In this document: positions 45,777 to 54,217 of the stretch, piece after piece
Numbering within the stretch: position 1 is the first letter of the stretch
Layout of the letters: the number at the start of each line of letters is the position of its first letter
DNA from: Bryobacterales bacterium
GTDB lineage: Bacteria > Acidobacteriota > Terriglobia > Bryobacterales > Bryobacteraceae
Assembly (NCBI GenBank): GCA_016789755.1
Contig: JAEUQG010000065.1
Span: 1 to 58,295 of the forward strand
DNA length: 58,295 nt
Direction of reading: 5' to 3'
Program-made: the position numbers and the translations under genes
Notes under the pieces: generated by a model
Databases searched by the model: none
What the model saw: only the letters and a program-made list of their open reading frames with translations
Told to the model about the DNA's origin: nothing

Positions 45777-48770
45777 ATGTCGAAGCGTTTCGGCCTCATT
45801 CTCTTCGCACTCCTGTGCGGCGCCGCGGCCCTGTCTTTGTATCCGCAGCGACGCCCCGCAAATGCGGTCCCGGCCTCTAATGGCGGGACGCTCTCCTTCC
45901 GTATTCTGCTCGGAGTGAACGACCGCAGCGGACAGCGTTGGGACGGCTCCATCAAAGTCTCCTCCGGCCGTATCACCGAGATCCGAGGCTGGCGCTTCAA
46001 CGCGACAGACTCCGCCGATCTCACCGGGTGGAAAGTCGCCACGCGAACCGCCGAAGGAAAGAAAGGCAAGGCCGCGGGCATCCTCGAGAACGGAGTGGTC
46101 GTCACGGCGGCCGCGGGTGAAGATGCGCGCTTCGACGTTCAACTGGCGCAAGGCGCGTTTTCGTTTCAGGCCCGGGATCTGCCCTACGGAACAGAGCGGA
46201 CATTCCTCGATGGCAAGGTCGCCGTGGACCGTGCGCCGGCTATCACACAACTCACCGAATCGGACGAAGATCAGGATTTTCCGGCAATCGCCGCCTCCGG
46301 AAGTTCCGTCTACGTAACCTACATCGAATTCCGCCACTCCGACCGCGCCGCGGAAGCCCGCCGTACCTTTGAAAGCGAACCGAAGGATTTCTCGTTTCTT
46401 GCCCGTCCCGCCGGCGGCGATCAGGTGATGCTCACCGAGTACTCGGGTAGCACCCGCAAATGGAGCGCTCCCATCGCCGTCTCGGCGGCAAAGCAGGACA
46501 TCGTGCGGACGGCTGTAGCCATCGACGGCCAGCGCCGGCTTTGGGTCATCTGGGCCGCACAACAGAACGGCAACTTCGATCTCTACGCCAAACACCGAAC
46601 GGGCGCCGCATGGTCGCGGGAAATCCGCATCACGTCGAACGAAGGCACCGACATCAACCCGGCCGCAACTACCGATTCCCAAGGCCGTGTCTGGATAGCC
46701 TGGCAAGGTTATCGCAACGGAAGCCTGGACATTCTCACCGCGGCGCAGAATGGCGACGGGTTCACCGCGGAGTCCGTCGTGTCCAACTCCAAGCTCAGCG
46801 ATTGGGACCCATCGATTGCCGCGGGATCGAACGGTGAGATCGCCGTCAGTTGGGACACCTACGACAAGGGCGATTACGACGTGATGCTACGACGCATGCT
46901 TTGGGAAGGGTCGCAGGTCCGCATGCAACCCGTCCAGGCCGTCGCCAACAGCCGCAACTTCGAGGCACGCAGTTCCATCGCCTACGACGCCAAAAACCGC
47001 CTTTGGATCGCCTACGAATCCTCGGAAACCCAATGGGGAAAGGATTTCGGAGCCTACGAAACCACCGGAGTGGCTCTCTATCAAAACCACAATTTGAAGG
47101 TGAAATGTTTCGACGGCAACCGCGCCCTGGAAACCTCCGGCCCGCTGGAGGAGGCCCTGGTTGGCTCGCCCGCCGGAGCAGCTGCCCGCCGCCGCCGTCC
47201 CGCGGCTGAGGCGGCGGGCAAGCCACTGCCGAACCCGGACCTTGTCAAACTCCGGCAGCCAAGCGCCACGCCACAGCCCCCGCCGCTCCCCATGAACAGT
47301 TTCCCGCGCCTTGCCGCCGATGGCGACGGCGGCGTGTACTTGAGTTACCGCGCCGCCACCAACGCGCGCGGCCCCATGGGCACGACATGGCTGCAGCAAA
47401 TCGCCCGCCTGCGCGGCGATCGGTGGGAAGGCCCTATCGCCGTCCCTGATACCGATTACTGGCTCGACAATCGCGTCGCAATGGCGATCACCGCGCCAGG
47501 AAATCTGATGCTCATCAGCGGTACTGACCACCGCATGAATGCCGCCCGCGCCAATCGCCGCCGCGCCGCCGGCAACGATGCACCAACAGCGATCAACGCC
47601 GATCTCATCGCCGCCGAGCTCGTGTTCCCGCCCGCCCCCACGCCGCAACTGAAAACCGCCACCGCCATCCCAGCCTCTCCCGATCCTTCTGTTGCGGCCG
47701 AGCGCAACCAAGTCGCTCTGATGCGCAACTACCGGGCGAACCTCAGCGGCGCTCCGTTGCAACTCCTTCGCGGCGAATTCCACCGCCATACCGAAATGTC
47801 CGGAGATGGCGGACGCGACGGCCCGCTCATCGATGCCTACCGCTACATGATCGACGCCGCCTACATGGATTGGGGCGGCTGCTGCGATCACGACAACGGC
47901 GGCGGCCGCGAGTACTCCTGGTGGATCCAGCAAAAACTCACCGACGCCTACAAACTCGGCACGAGCTTCGTTCCCATGTTCAGCCATGAGCGCAGCGTTC
48001 GTTACCCCGAAGGACATCGGAACGTCGTCATGGCGCAGCGCGGTGTACGTCCGTTGCCTCGCTTGCCCATCTCTTCGGAGGCGCCGCCCGCTCCCGCCCC
48101 CGATACGAAGATGCTCTACCGCTACTTGCATCAATACAAGGGCATCGTCGCTTCGCACACCTCCGGAACCAACATGGGGACCGACTGGCGCGACAACGAC
48201 CCCATCGTCGAGCCCGTCGTGGAAATCTACCAGGGCGACCGGCAGAACTACGAGATCCCCGACGGTCCGCGTTCCAACAACGCGAACGACTCTATCGGCG
48301 GATGGCGCCCGCTCGGCTTCGTCTCGCTCGCTCTGCAGAAGGGTTACAAACTCGGCTTCCAGGCTTCGAGCGACCACATCTCCACGCACATGTCCTACTG
48401 CAATCTTTGGGTCACGACACCCACGCGCGAAGGCATCATGGAGGCGTTCCGCAAACGGCGCGTCTATGGCGCCACGGACAACATCCTCGCCGATGTCCGC
48501 TCCGGCCCGCACTTTATGGGGGAGGAATTCACTGTCTCCGAGCCTCCGTCCATCTCCGTCAAATTGTGGGGTACCGGCAATTTCGCAAAAGTCCACATCA
48601 TCCGCAACGGGCAGTACGTCTACACCACCGAACCGCGCGGCAAACAAGCCGATTTCGCCTGGCGTGATGCGCAAGCCGTCAAAGGAAAGACGTCCTACTA
48701 TTACGTGCGCGGCGAACAGGTAGATGGAGAAATCGTCTGGGTGAGCCCGATGTGGATCACCTACCGTTGA
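45777..48770 (+). CDS. Large secreted beta-propeller protein fused to a PHP/DUF3604-like metal-dependent domain
   Basis: 997 residues from the ATG at 45777 (AAAGGAG eight bases upstream; signal peptide 1-20). Residues ~150-530 show propeller repeats (ASGSSVYVTYIEF, DGQRRLWVIWAAQ, DSQGRVWIAWQG, GSNGEIAVSWDTY, DAKNRLWIAYES). The C-terminal ~300 residues start LRGEFHRHTEMSGDGG, then DAAYMDWGGCCDHDN, MFSHERSVRYPEGHRNV and FQASSDHIS, a His/Asp-rich pattern like PHP or DUF3604 phosphoesterases and amidohydrolase-like proteins. The reaction is unknown. It follows the TIM-barrel gene by five bases. Confidence 0.82.
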   Translation: MSKRFGLILFALLCGAAALSLYPQRRPANAVPASNGGTLSFRILLGVNDRSGQRWDGSIKVSSGRITEIRGWRFNATDSADLTGWKVATRTAEGKKGKAAGILENGVVVTAAAGEDARFDVQLAQGAFSFQARDLPYGTERTFLDGKVAVDRAPAITQLTESDEDQDFPAIAASGSSVYVTYIEFRHSDRAAEARRTFESEPKDFSFLARPAGGDQVMLTEYSGSTRKWSAPIAVSAAKQDIVRTAVAIDGQRRLWVIWAAQQNGNFDLYAKHRTGAAWSREIRITSNEGTDINPAATTDSQGRVWIAWQGYRNGSLDILTAAQNGDGFTAESVVSNSKLSDWDPSIAAGSNGEIAVSWDTYDKGDYDVMLRRMLWEGSQVRMQPVQAVANSRNFEARSSIAYDAKNRLWIAYESSETQWGKDFGAYETTGVALYQNHNLKVKCFDGNRALETSGPLEEALVGSPAGAAARRRRPAAEAAGKPLPNPDLVKLRQPSATPQPPPLPMNSFPRLAADGDGGVYLSYRAATNARGPMGTTWLQQIARLRGDRWEGPIAVPDTDYWLDNRVAMAITAPGNLMLISGTDHRMNAARANRRRAAGNDAPTAINADLIAAELVFPPAPTPQLKTATAIPASPDPSVAAERNQVALMRNYRANLSGAPLQLLRGEFHRHTEMSGDGGRDGPLIDAYRYMIDAAYMDWGGCCDHDNGGGREYSWWIQQKLTDAYKLGTSFVPMFSHERSVRYPEGHRNVVMAQRGVRPLPRLPISSEAPPAPAPDTKMLYRYLHQYKGIVASHTSGTNMGTDWRDNDPIVEPVVEIYQGDRQNYEIPDGPRSNNANDSIGGWRPLGFVSLALQKGYKLGFQASSDHISTHMSYCNLWVTTPTREGIMEAFRKRRVYGATDNILADVRSGPHFMGEEFTVSEPPSISVKLWGTGNFAKVHIIRNGQYVYTTEPRGKQADFAWRDAQAVKGKTSYYYVRGEQVDGEIVWVSPMWITYR

Positions 48771-48779
48771 GACCGGAAG

Positions 48780-49244
48780 CTACCGCTCCGCGGCTATCCG
48801 GATGATCGTCTCTTTGCCGTCCAGATGGCGGCCGATGAAGTAGCCGGCGGCGGTGGCTGCGGCAGCAATGCCGGCCCATTGGGCAATACGTGCGCCGTCA
48901 GACACATTGATGCGCGAATCGCTGATCGCCCATGGAAGGGTGGCGAACGCCGTGCCCGCCCCTATTCCCGCCGCGAAGATGGCGCGGCGCGGGCCCTTGA
49001 TGCGCCGCACCCGAATCTCGCGGATTGCGCTGCGTTCGATCCGGCCCGAGGGAACACGGTCCATCGCCAGCGCTTCGGCATTGACGGACCGCACAACACC
49101 GGTGAAACGCCGATCGTCGGTAAGGGTCACCGTTGCCGTGCGGTTCGCGAGCGCGCCATTCAGTTCGTTCCACCGCAGGGTGATCGTTTCTTCCGCGAGC
49201 ACTGGGCCTTTGAGCAGCAGCAGCATGAAGAGGACGGTTCTCAT
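48780..49244 (-). CDS. Exported hypothetical protein with C-terminal glycine-rich membrane hairpin
   Basis: 154 residues. Signal peptide (1-17), then a beta-rich stretch resembling an Sm-like or plant-type fold (RTATVTLTDDRRFTGVVRSV ... ALAMDRVPSGRIERSAIREI), and a hydrophobic Gly/Ala-rich tail (FAAGIGAGTAF and GIAAAATAAGYFIGRHL) with glycine-zipper character. No known family. The ATG is six bases after CACAAT, with no spaced ribosome site. Confidence 0.68.
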   Translation of the reverse strand: MRTVLFMLLLLKGPVLAEETITLRWNELNGALANRTATVTLTDDRRFTGVVRSVNAEALAMDRVPSGRIERSAIREIRVRRIKGPRRAIFAAGIGAGTAFATLPWAISDSRINVSDGARIAQWAGIAAAATAAGYFIGRHLDGKETIIRIAAER

Positions 49245-49250
49245 CCCTTC

Positions 49251-49256
49251 ATTGTG
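49251..49256 (-). promoter_or_regulatory. Candidate leaderless -10 box (CACAAT)
   Basis: CACAAT, six bases (GAAGGG), then the ATG at 49244 on the minus strand. Confidence 0.35.
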
Positions 49257-49265
49257 ACGAAAGGT

Positions 49266-50327
49266 TCAGGCGATTGGAGGCGCGTCCACGTTTACTTTTG
49301 CCGCTGTGCGCGCCAACTCTTCCCACACTCCCCTGGCGAGCGGGATGCCTTCCACTTTGCGAATGCGCGCCATGCGCCATTCGGGTTCTCCGGCTACCAG
49401 CACTTCGTTGTATCCGGCCGAAGGAGGAGTGGAGCGAGTGCTGTTGACCAGCCAGTCCATGCGGGCGTTGAATTCCTCGACCGGCATGTAACGGGCCACG
49501 TCGATTCCAAGGAATGCCTGACCGCAGCGCATGGGTCTGGTCCGTATGCGGACCCCGCCGACCTCAGTGGACATGGCGCCGCCGCTCAACACGGCGACAA
49601 GGATCTCCACCATGAAAGCCAGACCGCTGCCCTTGTATCCGCCAAGCGGCATAGGCATGCCTTTGATCGCTTTGGCTGTATCGGTGGTGGGGACGCCTTC
49701 GGAATCGTAAGCCCAGCCTTGCGGGATGCTCGGCTCGCCGCTGAAGTTTGCTTTGAAGATCTTGCCCATGGCCACCGTGGTGGTCGCCATGTCGAGCAGC
49801 CAGGAGGTTTCCGCCGCGCCAGGCAGCGCCATGCAAATAGGATTGGTGCCGAAGCGCGGCTCCTTGCCCTGCCATGGCGGCACCAGCGGCGTCGCGTTGC
49901 AGAACGAGAGGCCGATGAGCCCGGCCCGTGCAATCTTCTGGGACCAAAACGCGGCGGCGCCGAAATGATTCGAGTCGCGCACGGTGACCAGGGAAATGCC
50001 GTTGGCCTTGGCGAGACGAATGGCATGATCGCAGCAGATATCCGAGACAATCTGGCCGATGCCGTTGTCGGCGCTGTACGTCATGGTTCCGCCCGATTCC
50101 GTCACCACATGCCCGCTGGTCTCCAGATCCATGCAGCGCATGGCCATGTGCTCGACATAGAAATTGAGCAGTTGCACCCCATGGGAATCGACGCCGCGCA
50201 GGTTGGCTTCCACCAAAGTGTTGGCGACGAAAGCAGCGCGCTGCTTGTTGACGCCTGCGCCCTCCAGCATCCTTGCGGCGTAGTCGCGCAACGGTTGCGC
50301 TTCAATGATGACGTAGTCTTCGGCCAT
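49266..50327 (-). CDS. Ldh-family (malate/L-lactate/ureidoglycolate-type) NAD(P)-dependent dehydrogenase
   Basis: 353 residues. The Ldh_2 fold is unique and easy to spot: NLRGVDSHGVQLLNFYVEHM, GQIVSDICCDHAIRLAKANG, VRDSNHFGAAAFWSQ (catalytic His in SNHFG), PRFGTNPICMALPG, MATTTVAMGKI and LGGYKGSGLAFMVEIL. Members oxidise 2-hydroxy acids; substrate is not evident. Last gene of a unit with a sugar-binding lipoprotein and an SDR, suggesting a sugar-acid pathway (inference). Starts six bases after the preceding stop. Confidence 0.92.
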   Translation of the reverse strand: MAEDYVIIEAQPLRDYAARMLEGAGVNKQRAAFVANTLVEANLRGVDSHGVQLLNFYVEHMAMRCMDLETSGHVVTESGGTMTYSADNGIGQIVSDICCDHAIRLAKANGISLVTVRDSNHFGAAAFWSQKIARAGLIGLSFCNATPLVPPWQGKEPRFGTNPICMALPGAAETSWLLDMATTTVAMGKIFKANFSGEPSIPQGWAYDSEGVPTTDTAKAIKGMPMPLGGYKGSGLAFMVEILVAVLSGGAMSTEVGGVRIRTRPMRCGQAFLGIDVARYMPVEEFNARMDWLVNSTRSTPPSAGYNEVLVAGEPEWRMARIRKVEGIPLARGVWEELARTAAKVNVDAPPIA

Positions 50328-50333
50328 GAGTGA

Positions 50334-51275
50334 TTACTTTTTCTTGTCGATGAGGAGCAGCTTCCGGATCTCCTCTTTCTCCAAATCCTCTTTGTGCACG
50401 ACACGGGCGCTCAGATCGATGCGCTTGGGCGGCTGCTTTCCGTTCAGTTTCTCCACAATGGTGCGCACCGATTCGTAGCCGATCTTGAAGGGATCCTGCA
50501 CGACGAGGGCGTCGACGGAGCCTTCCTTTAGATCTTCGATCAATCCGTCGCTCGAATCGAAAGCCACCAGCATCACCTTACTCTGCAACTCACGCGCCTT
50601 GATGGCGAGCGCGGCGCCGACGCTGCCCGGTTCAGCGGAAGCGAACATGCCCTTCAGATCCGGATAGGCCGCCAGGAAATTCTCGGCGGCGGCGCGCCCT
50701 TTTGCCCGGTCGGACTGGCTGAACTGCTTGGCTACGATCTTGATGTTGGGAAACTCGGCCGCGATTGTGTCCTCGAAGCCTTTCTCGCGATCCATGGTGG
50801 ACTGGCTCCCAGGAGCATGCATGAGGAGCGCAACCTTGCCTTCACCGCCGATGCGATGTGCCAACTCGCGGGCGGCGATCTTTCCTCCTTCGACATTGTT
50901 CGTGGCCACGAAGGTCATGTACTTCTCCGAATCGAGGCCGGAATCGAATACCGTGACCGGCATGCCGGAGTCAGTGGCACGCTCAACGGCTTGGACCAGC
51001 GCTTTGCGTTCGGCCGCGGCAATGGCAATGCCATCCACATGACGGGCCACCATGGAGTCGACAATTTGGATCTGGCGGCTGTACTCGGTTTCCGAGGAGG
51101 GGCCATTCCACAGCACCTCAACGCCAAGCTCCTGGCCTGCAGCCATCGCTCCCGATTGGACGGCGATCCAGAAGACGTGCGATGTGGCTTTCGGGATGAC
51201 GGCAATCTGTTTTTTGCGGGGGCCCGCGGCACAGCCTGCCAGAAGTAGGGCAAACAGGACGAGGCTACCCCGCAC
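50334..51275 (-). CDS. Sugar-binding periplasmic lipoprotein (ABC-type, Peripla_BP_4), without adjacent transporter genes
   Basis: 313 residues from GTG at 51275, which has GGAGG four bases upstream and overlaps the SDR stop by 11 bases. Lipobox LLLAGC. The ribose-binding-protein fold is shown by KKQIAVIPKATSHVFWIAVQ, SMVARHVDGIAIAA, VTVFDSGLDSEKYMTFVATN, GEGKVALLMHAPGS, KGMFASAEPGSVGAA and ALVVQDPFKIGYESV. No permease or ATPase gene lies in this operon, so it may serve a distant transporter or act as a sensor part. Longer reading from 51410 overlaps the SDR and is unlikely. Confidence 0.88.
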   Translation of the reverse strand: MRGSLVLFALLLAGCAAGPRKKQIAVIPKATSHVFWIAVQSGAMAAGQELGVEVLWNGPSSETEYSRQIQIVDSMVARHVDGIAIAAAERKALVQAVERATDSGMPVTVFDSGLDSEKYMTFVATNNVEGGKIAARELAHRIGGEGKVALLMHAPGSQSTMDREKGFEDTIAAEFPNIKIVAKQFSQSDRAKGRAAAENFLAAYPDLKGMFASAEPGSVGAALAIKARELQSKVMLVAFDSSDGLIEDLKEGSVDALVVQDPFKIGYESVRTIVEKLNGKQPPKRIDLSARVVHKEDLEKEEIRKLLLIDKKK

Positions 51276-52023
51276 ACCAGCCTCCGTCGATGAGGATATC
51301 GGTGCCGGTGATGAAACCGGCATCGGGTGAGCAAAGGTAGAGCGCAAGCTTGCCGATTTCTTCGACGCGTCCCCAACGGCCGACGGGTATCTTCGAAAGG
51401 AACTGGGCATTCAACTCGGGGTTTTGCATCAGCGCCGTATTCATTTCCGTGCCGAAGGGTCCTGGGCTAATGCCGTTCACTGTAATTGCATCGTGCGCCA
51501 GTTCGAGCGCAAGAGCACGAGTCAGACCAAGCAACGCCGTCTTGCTGGAGGAATAGGCAGTGCGCCCAGGCAGAGAGACATGGCTCATGATGGATGTCAT
51601 GTTTATGATGCGCCCGTAGCCGTGACCTTTCATGTGAGGCACGAAAGAGCGGCACATGAGAAACACGCTGGTGAGGTTGCTGTCCATCACCTGGTTCCAT
51701 TCGGCAAGTGTGAACTCGGTGATGTTCTTGCGCAGATTGATGCCGGCATTATTGACGAGAATGTGGCATGCGCCGAAACGTGCGACAACCTTTTCCTCCA
51801 AGGCGCGCACGGAGTCTTCTTTGCTGACGTCGGCGACGAACAGTTCGCACTCGGCGCCCAGGGCGCGCACGCCTTCCGCCGTTTCTTCGAGTTTGGCCAG
51901 GTCGCGGGCAACCAAAGCCAGCTTGGCCCCGGCTTCCGCCAATGCAAGGGCCATGGCGCGTCCCAATCCGCGGCTTGCGCCGGTGATGACCGCGATTCGA
52001 TCCTTCAGAATTTGTTCGCTCAT
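51265..52023 (-). CDS. Short-chain dehydrogenase/reductase
   Basis: 252 residues. Classical SDR: cofactor loop VITGASRGLGRAMA, NNAGINLRKN, catalytic Ser in NMTSIMSH and Y-x-x-x-K in RTAYSSSKTALLG, then ISPGPFGTEMN and a C-terminal DGGWCAG. Its position beside a sugar-binding lipoprotein and an Ldh-type enzyme suggests sugar or sugar-acid oxidation. The ATG overlaps the PH-domain gene stop as ATGA; its own stop lies inside the next gene. Confidence 0.93.
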   Translation of the reverse strand: MSEQILKDRIAVITGASRGLGRAMALALAEAGAKLALVARDLAKLEETAEGVRALGAECELFVADVSKEDSVRALEEKVVARFGACHILVNNAGINLRKNITEFTLAEWNQVMDSNLTSVFLMCRSFVPHMKGHGYGRIINMTSIMSHVSLPGRTAYSSSKTALLGLTRALALELAHDAITVNGISPGPFGTEMNTALMQNPELNAQFLSKIPVGRWGRVEEIGKLALYLCSPDAGFITGTDILIDGGWCAG

Positions 52024-52466
52024 TTCTTGTTTTCGTTCAAACGGGCAACGATGTCGAGGATTTGTTCCGCCACCACGCGCGGCGATGCGATTTGCTCAAT
52101 GGTGAGCCGGCTGGTTTCTCCCGCGGTTTCAATCGAGAGGTCGCCAAGTCCGAGGATGCGCTGGCCGAAGGTCTGTTTCACCGTCACGTCCTGCACTTTG
52201 TGGAGAGGAATGGAGCGTGAGGTTTTCGATGCCATGCCCGCTTCGTACTTGAGGCGGTCCCCGGATATCTGCATTTTCACGAAGCGGTTTCGCACCAACT
52301 GCGCCGTTGCGGTAAGCGCCAGGTAGAGAGGTACGGCGAGAAGGGCCAGGAAATAGACCTGGTCCCGCGCTTGCCAAAGGTAGACCACCACTCCAGCCAG
52401 TATGGCTGCAAGGGCGTATTTTGCATTCATCAGCATTGAGCTGGGACGGATATTGATTTCTGCCAT
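52020..52466 (-). CDS. PH domain-containing membrane protein (bPH2/DUF304)
   Basis: 148 residues. Two transmembrane helices (about 16-32 and 37-56) followed by a bacterial PH-like domain (ISGDRLKYEAGMASKTSRSI, LHKVQDVTVKQTFGQRILGLGD). Role unknown; bPH2 proteins are often membrane-associated adaptors. TACAAT at 52495-52490 overlaps the sigma gene's stop and could give this operon its own promoter. Confidence 0.85.
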   Translation of the reverse strand: MAEINIRPSSMLMNAKYALAAILAGVVVYLWQARDQVYFLALLAVPLYLALTATAQLVRNRFVKMQISGDRLKYEAGMASKTSRSIPLHKVQDVTVKQTFGQRILGLGDLSIETAGETSRLTIEQIASPRVVAEQILDIVARLNENKK

Positions 52467-52487
52467 GCGGAGTAAACCTGAAAAGGC

Positions 52488-53708
52488 TTATTGTAACCCC
52501 GCGAGCCTCCGCTCAAGAAATCGGCGCTCCGCGGCGTTGCACGGGCAGCCCAGTGCGTCCATATAAAGCGCTGCCGCCTGAAGCGTGTCGCCCGTCTCCA
52601 TGTGAAGGGCAGCTTTGACCGCGGGAAGCAGGTAATACCGCGCCAGCGCCGGGTCGAGTGCGATCGTTTCGATCGCGGCAAGCCCTGCCTGCGGGCCATC
52701 GCGGCGTGCCACGGCAACCGCCCGGTTGAGGCGAACGACAGGGGAAGACTGCAACTGGCACAGTTGATCGTAAAGTGCGACGATGGCGTGCCAGTCGGCT
52801 TGCCCCTTGGCATGCTCCGCCGCAATCGCCGCCTGTATGTGGTAGGCGCTGATCTCATCGCCGGCGGCGCTCAGATCGAGGTGACGGAAGCCAAGCGCAA
52901 TCGCATGATGGTCCCACCGCACTCGGTCCTGGTCTTCGAGCAGCACCAGATCGCCGGAGGCGTCGGTACGTGCATCGAGCCGGGCGGCGTGCAGGTACTG
53001 AAGGGCCAGCAGGGCGTGGACACGAGGCAAGGCAGTTTGCGGATTGGCCACCAAGAGCGAGGTCAGGTAGATCGCTTCGTCGCAAAGAACCCGGCGTAGC
53101 AGCGACTCACCGGAACTAGCACTATAGCCTTCGTTGAACATGAGGTAGAGAGCCTCCAGAACCGAATCGAGGCGATCCGGCAGCACGCCGGCTTCAGGCA
53201 TCGCGATAGGAATATTCTCTTCCCGGATCTGTTTCTTGGCGCGAACAATACGCTGCGCGACAGCGTCCTCGCGAAGGAGCAGAGCGCGCCCGATTTCGGC
53301 GACGCTGAACCCGGCCGCCAGTTTCAATGTCAAACAAAGCCGCGCCTGAGCGGGGAGACTGGGGTAGCAACAGAGAAACATCATGGCCAGATGCTCGTCC
53401 ACCGGAGGTGCCTCGGCAGCGGAGGCGTTCAGGCGCCGCTCCAACTCGGGGATCTTGGATGCAAGCGATGCTTCGCGTCTCAACCGGTCGTGAGCCAGAT
53501 TGCGCGCCACGCGCAGCAGCCATGCCTGCGGCTGATCCGGAACACCCTGGAACGGCCATAGCTCCAGGGCACGGAGCAACGAATCCTGCACCACCTCCTC
53601 CGCCAGCGAGAGGTTTCGCGACCCCAGAATCGAGGTCAACACCGCGACCATCCGTCCCGATTGGCGGCGGAACAGATGGTCGAGAATCTCGGTGACGGGC
53701 TGGCTCAC
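52488..53708 (-). CDS. ECF sigma factor, ECF42 group, with C-terminal TPR-like extension
   Basis: 406 residues from the GTG at 53708, which overlaps the upstream stop as GTGA. Sigma2 (LAEEVVQDSLLRALELWPFQG, AWLLRVARNLAHDRLRRE) and sigma4 (LTLKLAAGFSVAEIGRALLL, VAQRIVRAKKQIREE) are followed by ~230 residues (LYLMFNEGYSAS, LQYLHAARLDARTD, YHIQAAIAAEHA, NRAVAVARRDGPQAGLAAIE) forming the TPR-like domain typical of ECF42 rather than a membrane anti-sigma. The cognate DGPF/YCII gene directly upstream confirms the group. Regulation is probably through this C-terminal domain. Confidence 0.92.
   Translation of the reverse strand: MSQPVTEILDHLFRRQSGRMVAVLTSILGSRNLSLAEEVVQDSLLRALELWPFQGVPDQPQAWLLRVARNLAHDRLRREASLASKIPELERRLNASAAEAPPVDEHLAMMFLCCYPSLPAQARLCLTLKLAAGFSVAEIGRALLLREDAVAQRIVRAKKQIREENIPIAMPEAGVLPDRLDSVLEALYLMFNEGYSASSGESLLRRVLCDEAIYLTSLLVANPQTALPRVHALLALQYLHAARLDARTDASGDLVLLEDQDRVRWDHHAIALGFRHLDLSAAGDEISAYHIQAAIAAEHAKGQADWHAIVALYDQLCQLQSSPVVRLNRAVAVARRDGPQAGLAAIETIALDPALARYYLLPAVKAALHMETGDTLQAAALYMDALGCPCNAAERRFLERRLAGLQ
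52490..52495 (-). promoter_or_regulatory. Candidate -10 box (TACAAT) for the PH/SDR operon
   Basis: TACAAT includes the TAA stop of the upstream sigma gene; a start about seven bases on gives a leader near 16 bases before 52466. Confidence 0.35.
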
Positions 53709-54055
53709 TCCGTAGGCTCGATCTCGCGGATTTCGATCTTGCCGAAATCGAGATGCGGGCAATCGCCCGCGACACGGACAGCCTCATCGTAGTCCGAAGC
53801 CTCGATCAGAAAGTAGCCCCCCAACACCTCTTTGCTCTCGGCATAGGGCCCGTCGGTGACGGACAACCTTCCGGCGGAGACTTGCATCACTCGTCCGGTT
53901 CCGTCCTGGAGTTTGTTCCCCCCGCGCATGTGCCCTTTCGCGGCAACGTTGGCGCTCCAGGCGCCGTAGCGTTTGATGATGGCTTCCATCTCACCGGGGC
54001 TGATTCCGGCCGCCGCGGTGGAGCTTTCGTGTAGTAGGAGCAAGTACTGTGGCAT
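53705..54055 (-). CDS. YCII/DGPF-family protein, partner of the ECF42 sigma factor
   Basis: 116 residues: MPQYLLLLHES, then HMRGGNKLQDG and the diagnostic SVTDGPYAESKEVLGGYFLIE (DGPY in place of DGPF). Proteins of this group are encoded next to, and are main targets of, ECF42 sigma factors. Enzymatic role unknown. The gene is preceded by a sequence matching the ECF42 promoter motif and is coupled to the sigma gene by a 4-base overlap. Confidence 0.9.
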   Translation of the reverse strand: MPQYLLLLHESSTAAAGISPGEMEAIIKRYGAWSANVAAKGHMRGGNKLQDGTGRVMQVSAGRLSVTDGPYAESKEVLGGYFLIEASDYDEAVRVAGDCPHLDFGKIEIREIEPTE

Positions 54056-54116
54056 GTCGATGAATATCCTCGTTTCATTTAGAGTAGCGAGCCCATTCGG
54101 GCCGCGTCACCGGTAT

Positions 54117-54143
54117 GACGAATGGCTAGGGTCAAAATCGACA
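54117..54143 (-). promoter_or_regulatory. ECF42-type promoter of the DGPF-sigma operon
   Basis: On the minus strand TGTCGA (54143-54138), exactly 17 bases, then CGTC (54120-54117). The published ECF42 motif, from memory, is TGTCGA at -35 and CG(A/T)C at -10. The leader to the ATG at 54055 would be about 55 bases. This indicates positive autoregulation. Confidence 0.7.
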
Positions 54144-54217
54144 CGTGGACTGATGGATTTGCTTACTTTCTTGCACGTTCCCCGTTGTACGCTTTTAGAA
54201 GGAGGGATTTGCGACAC

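Noticed and set aside
46887..48674. 595-codon open frame antisense to the propeller/PHP gene
   Set aside because: A shadow of high GC at third positions; no signal peptide or family pattern, while the sense frame has clear motifs throughout.
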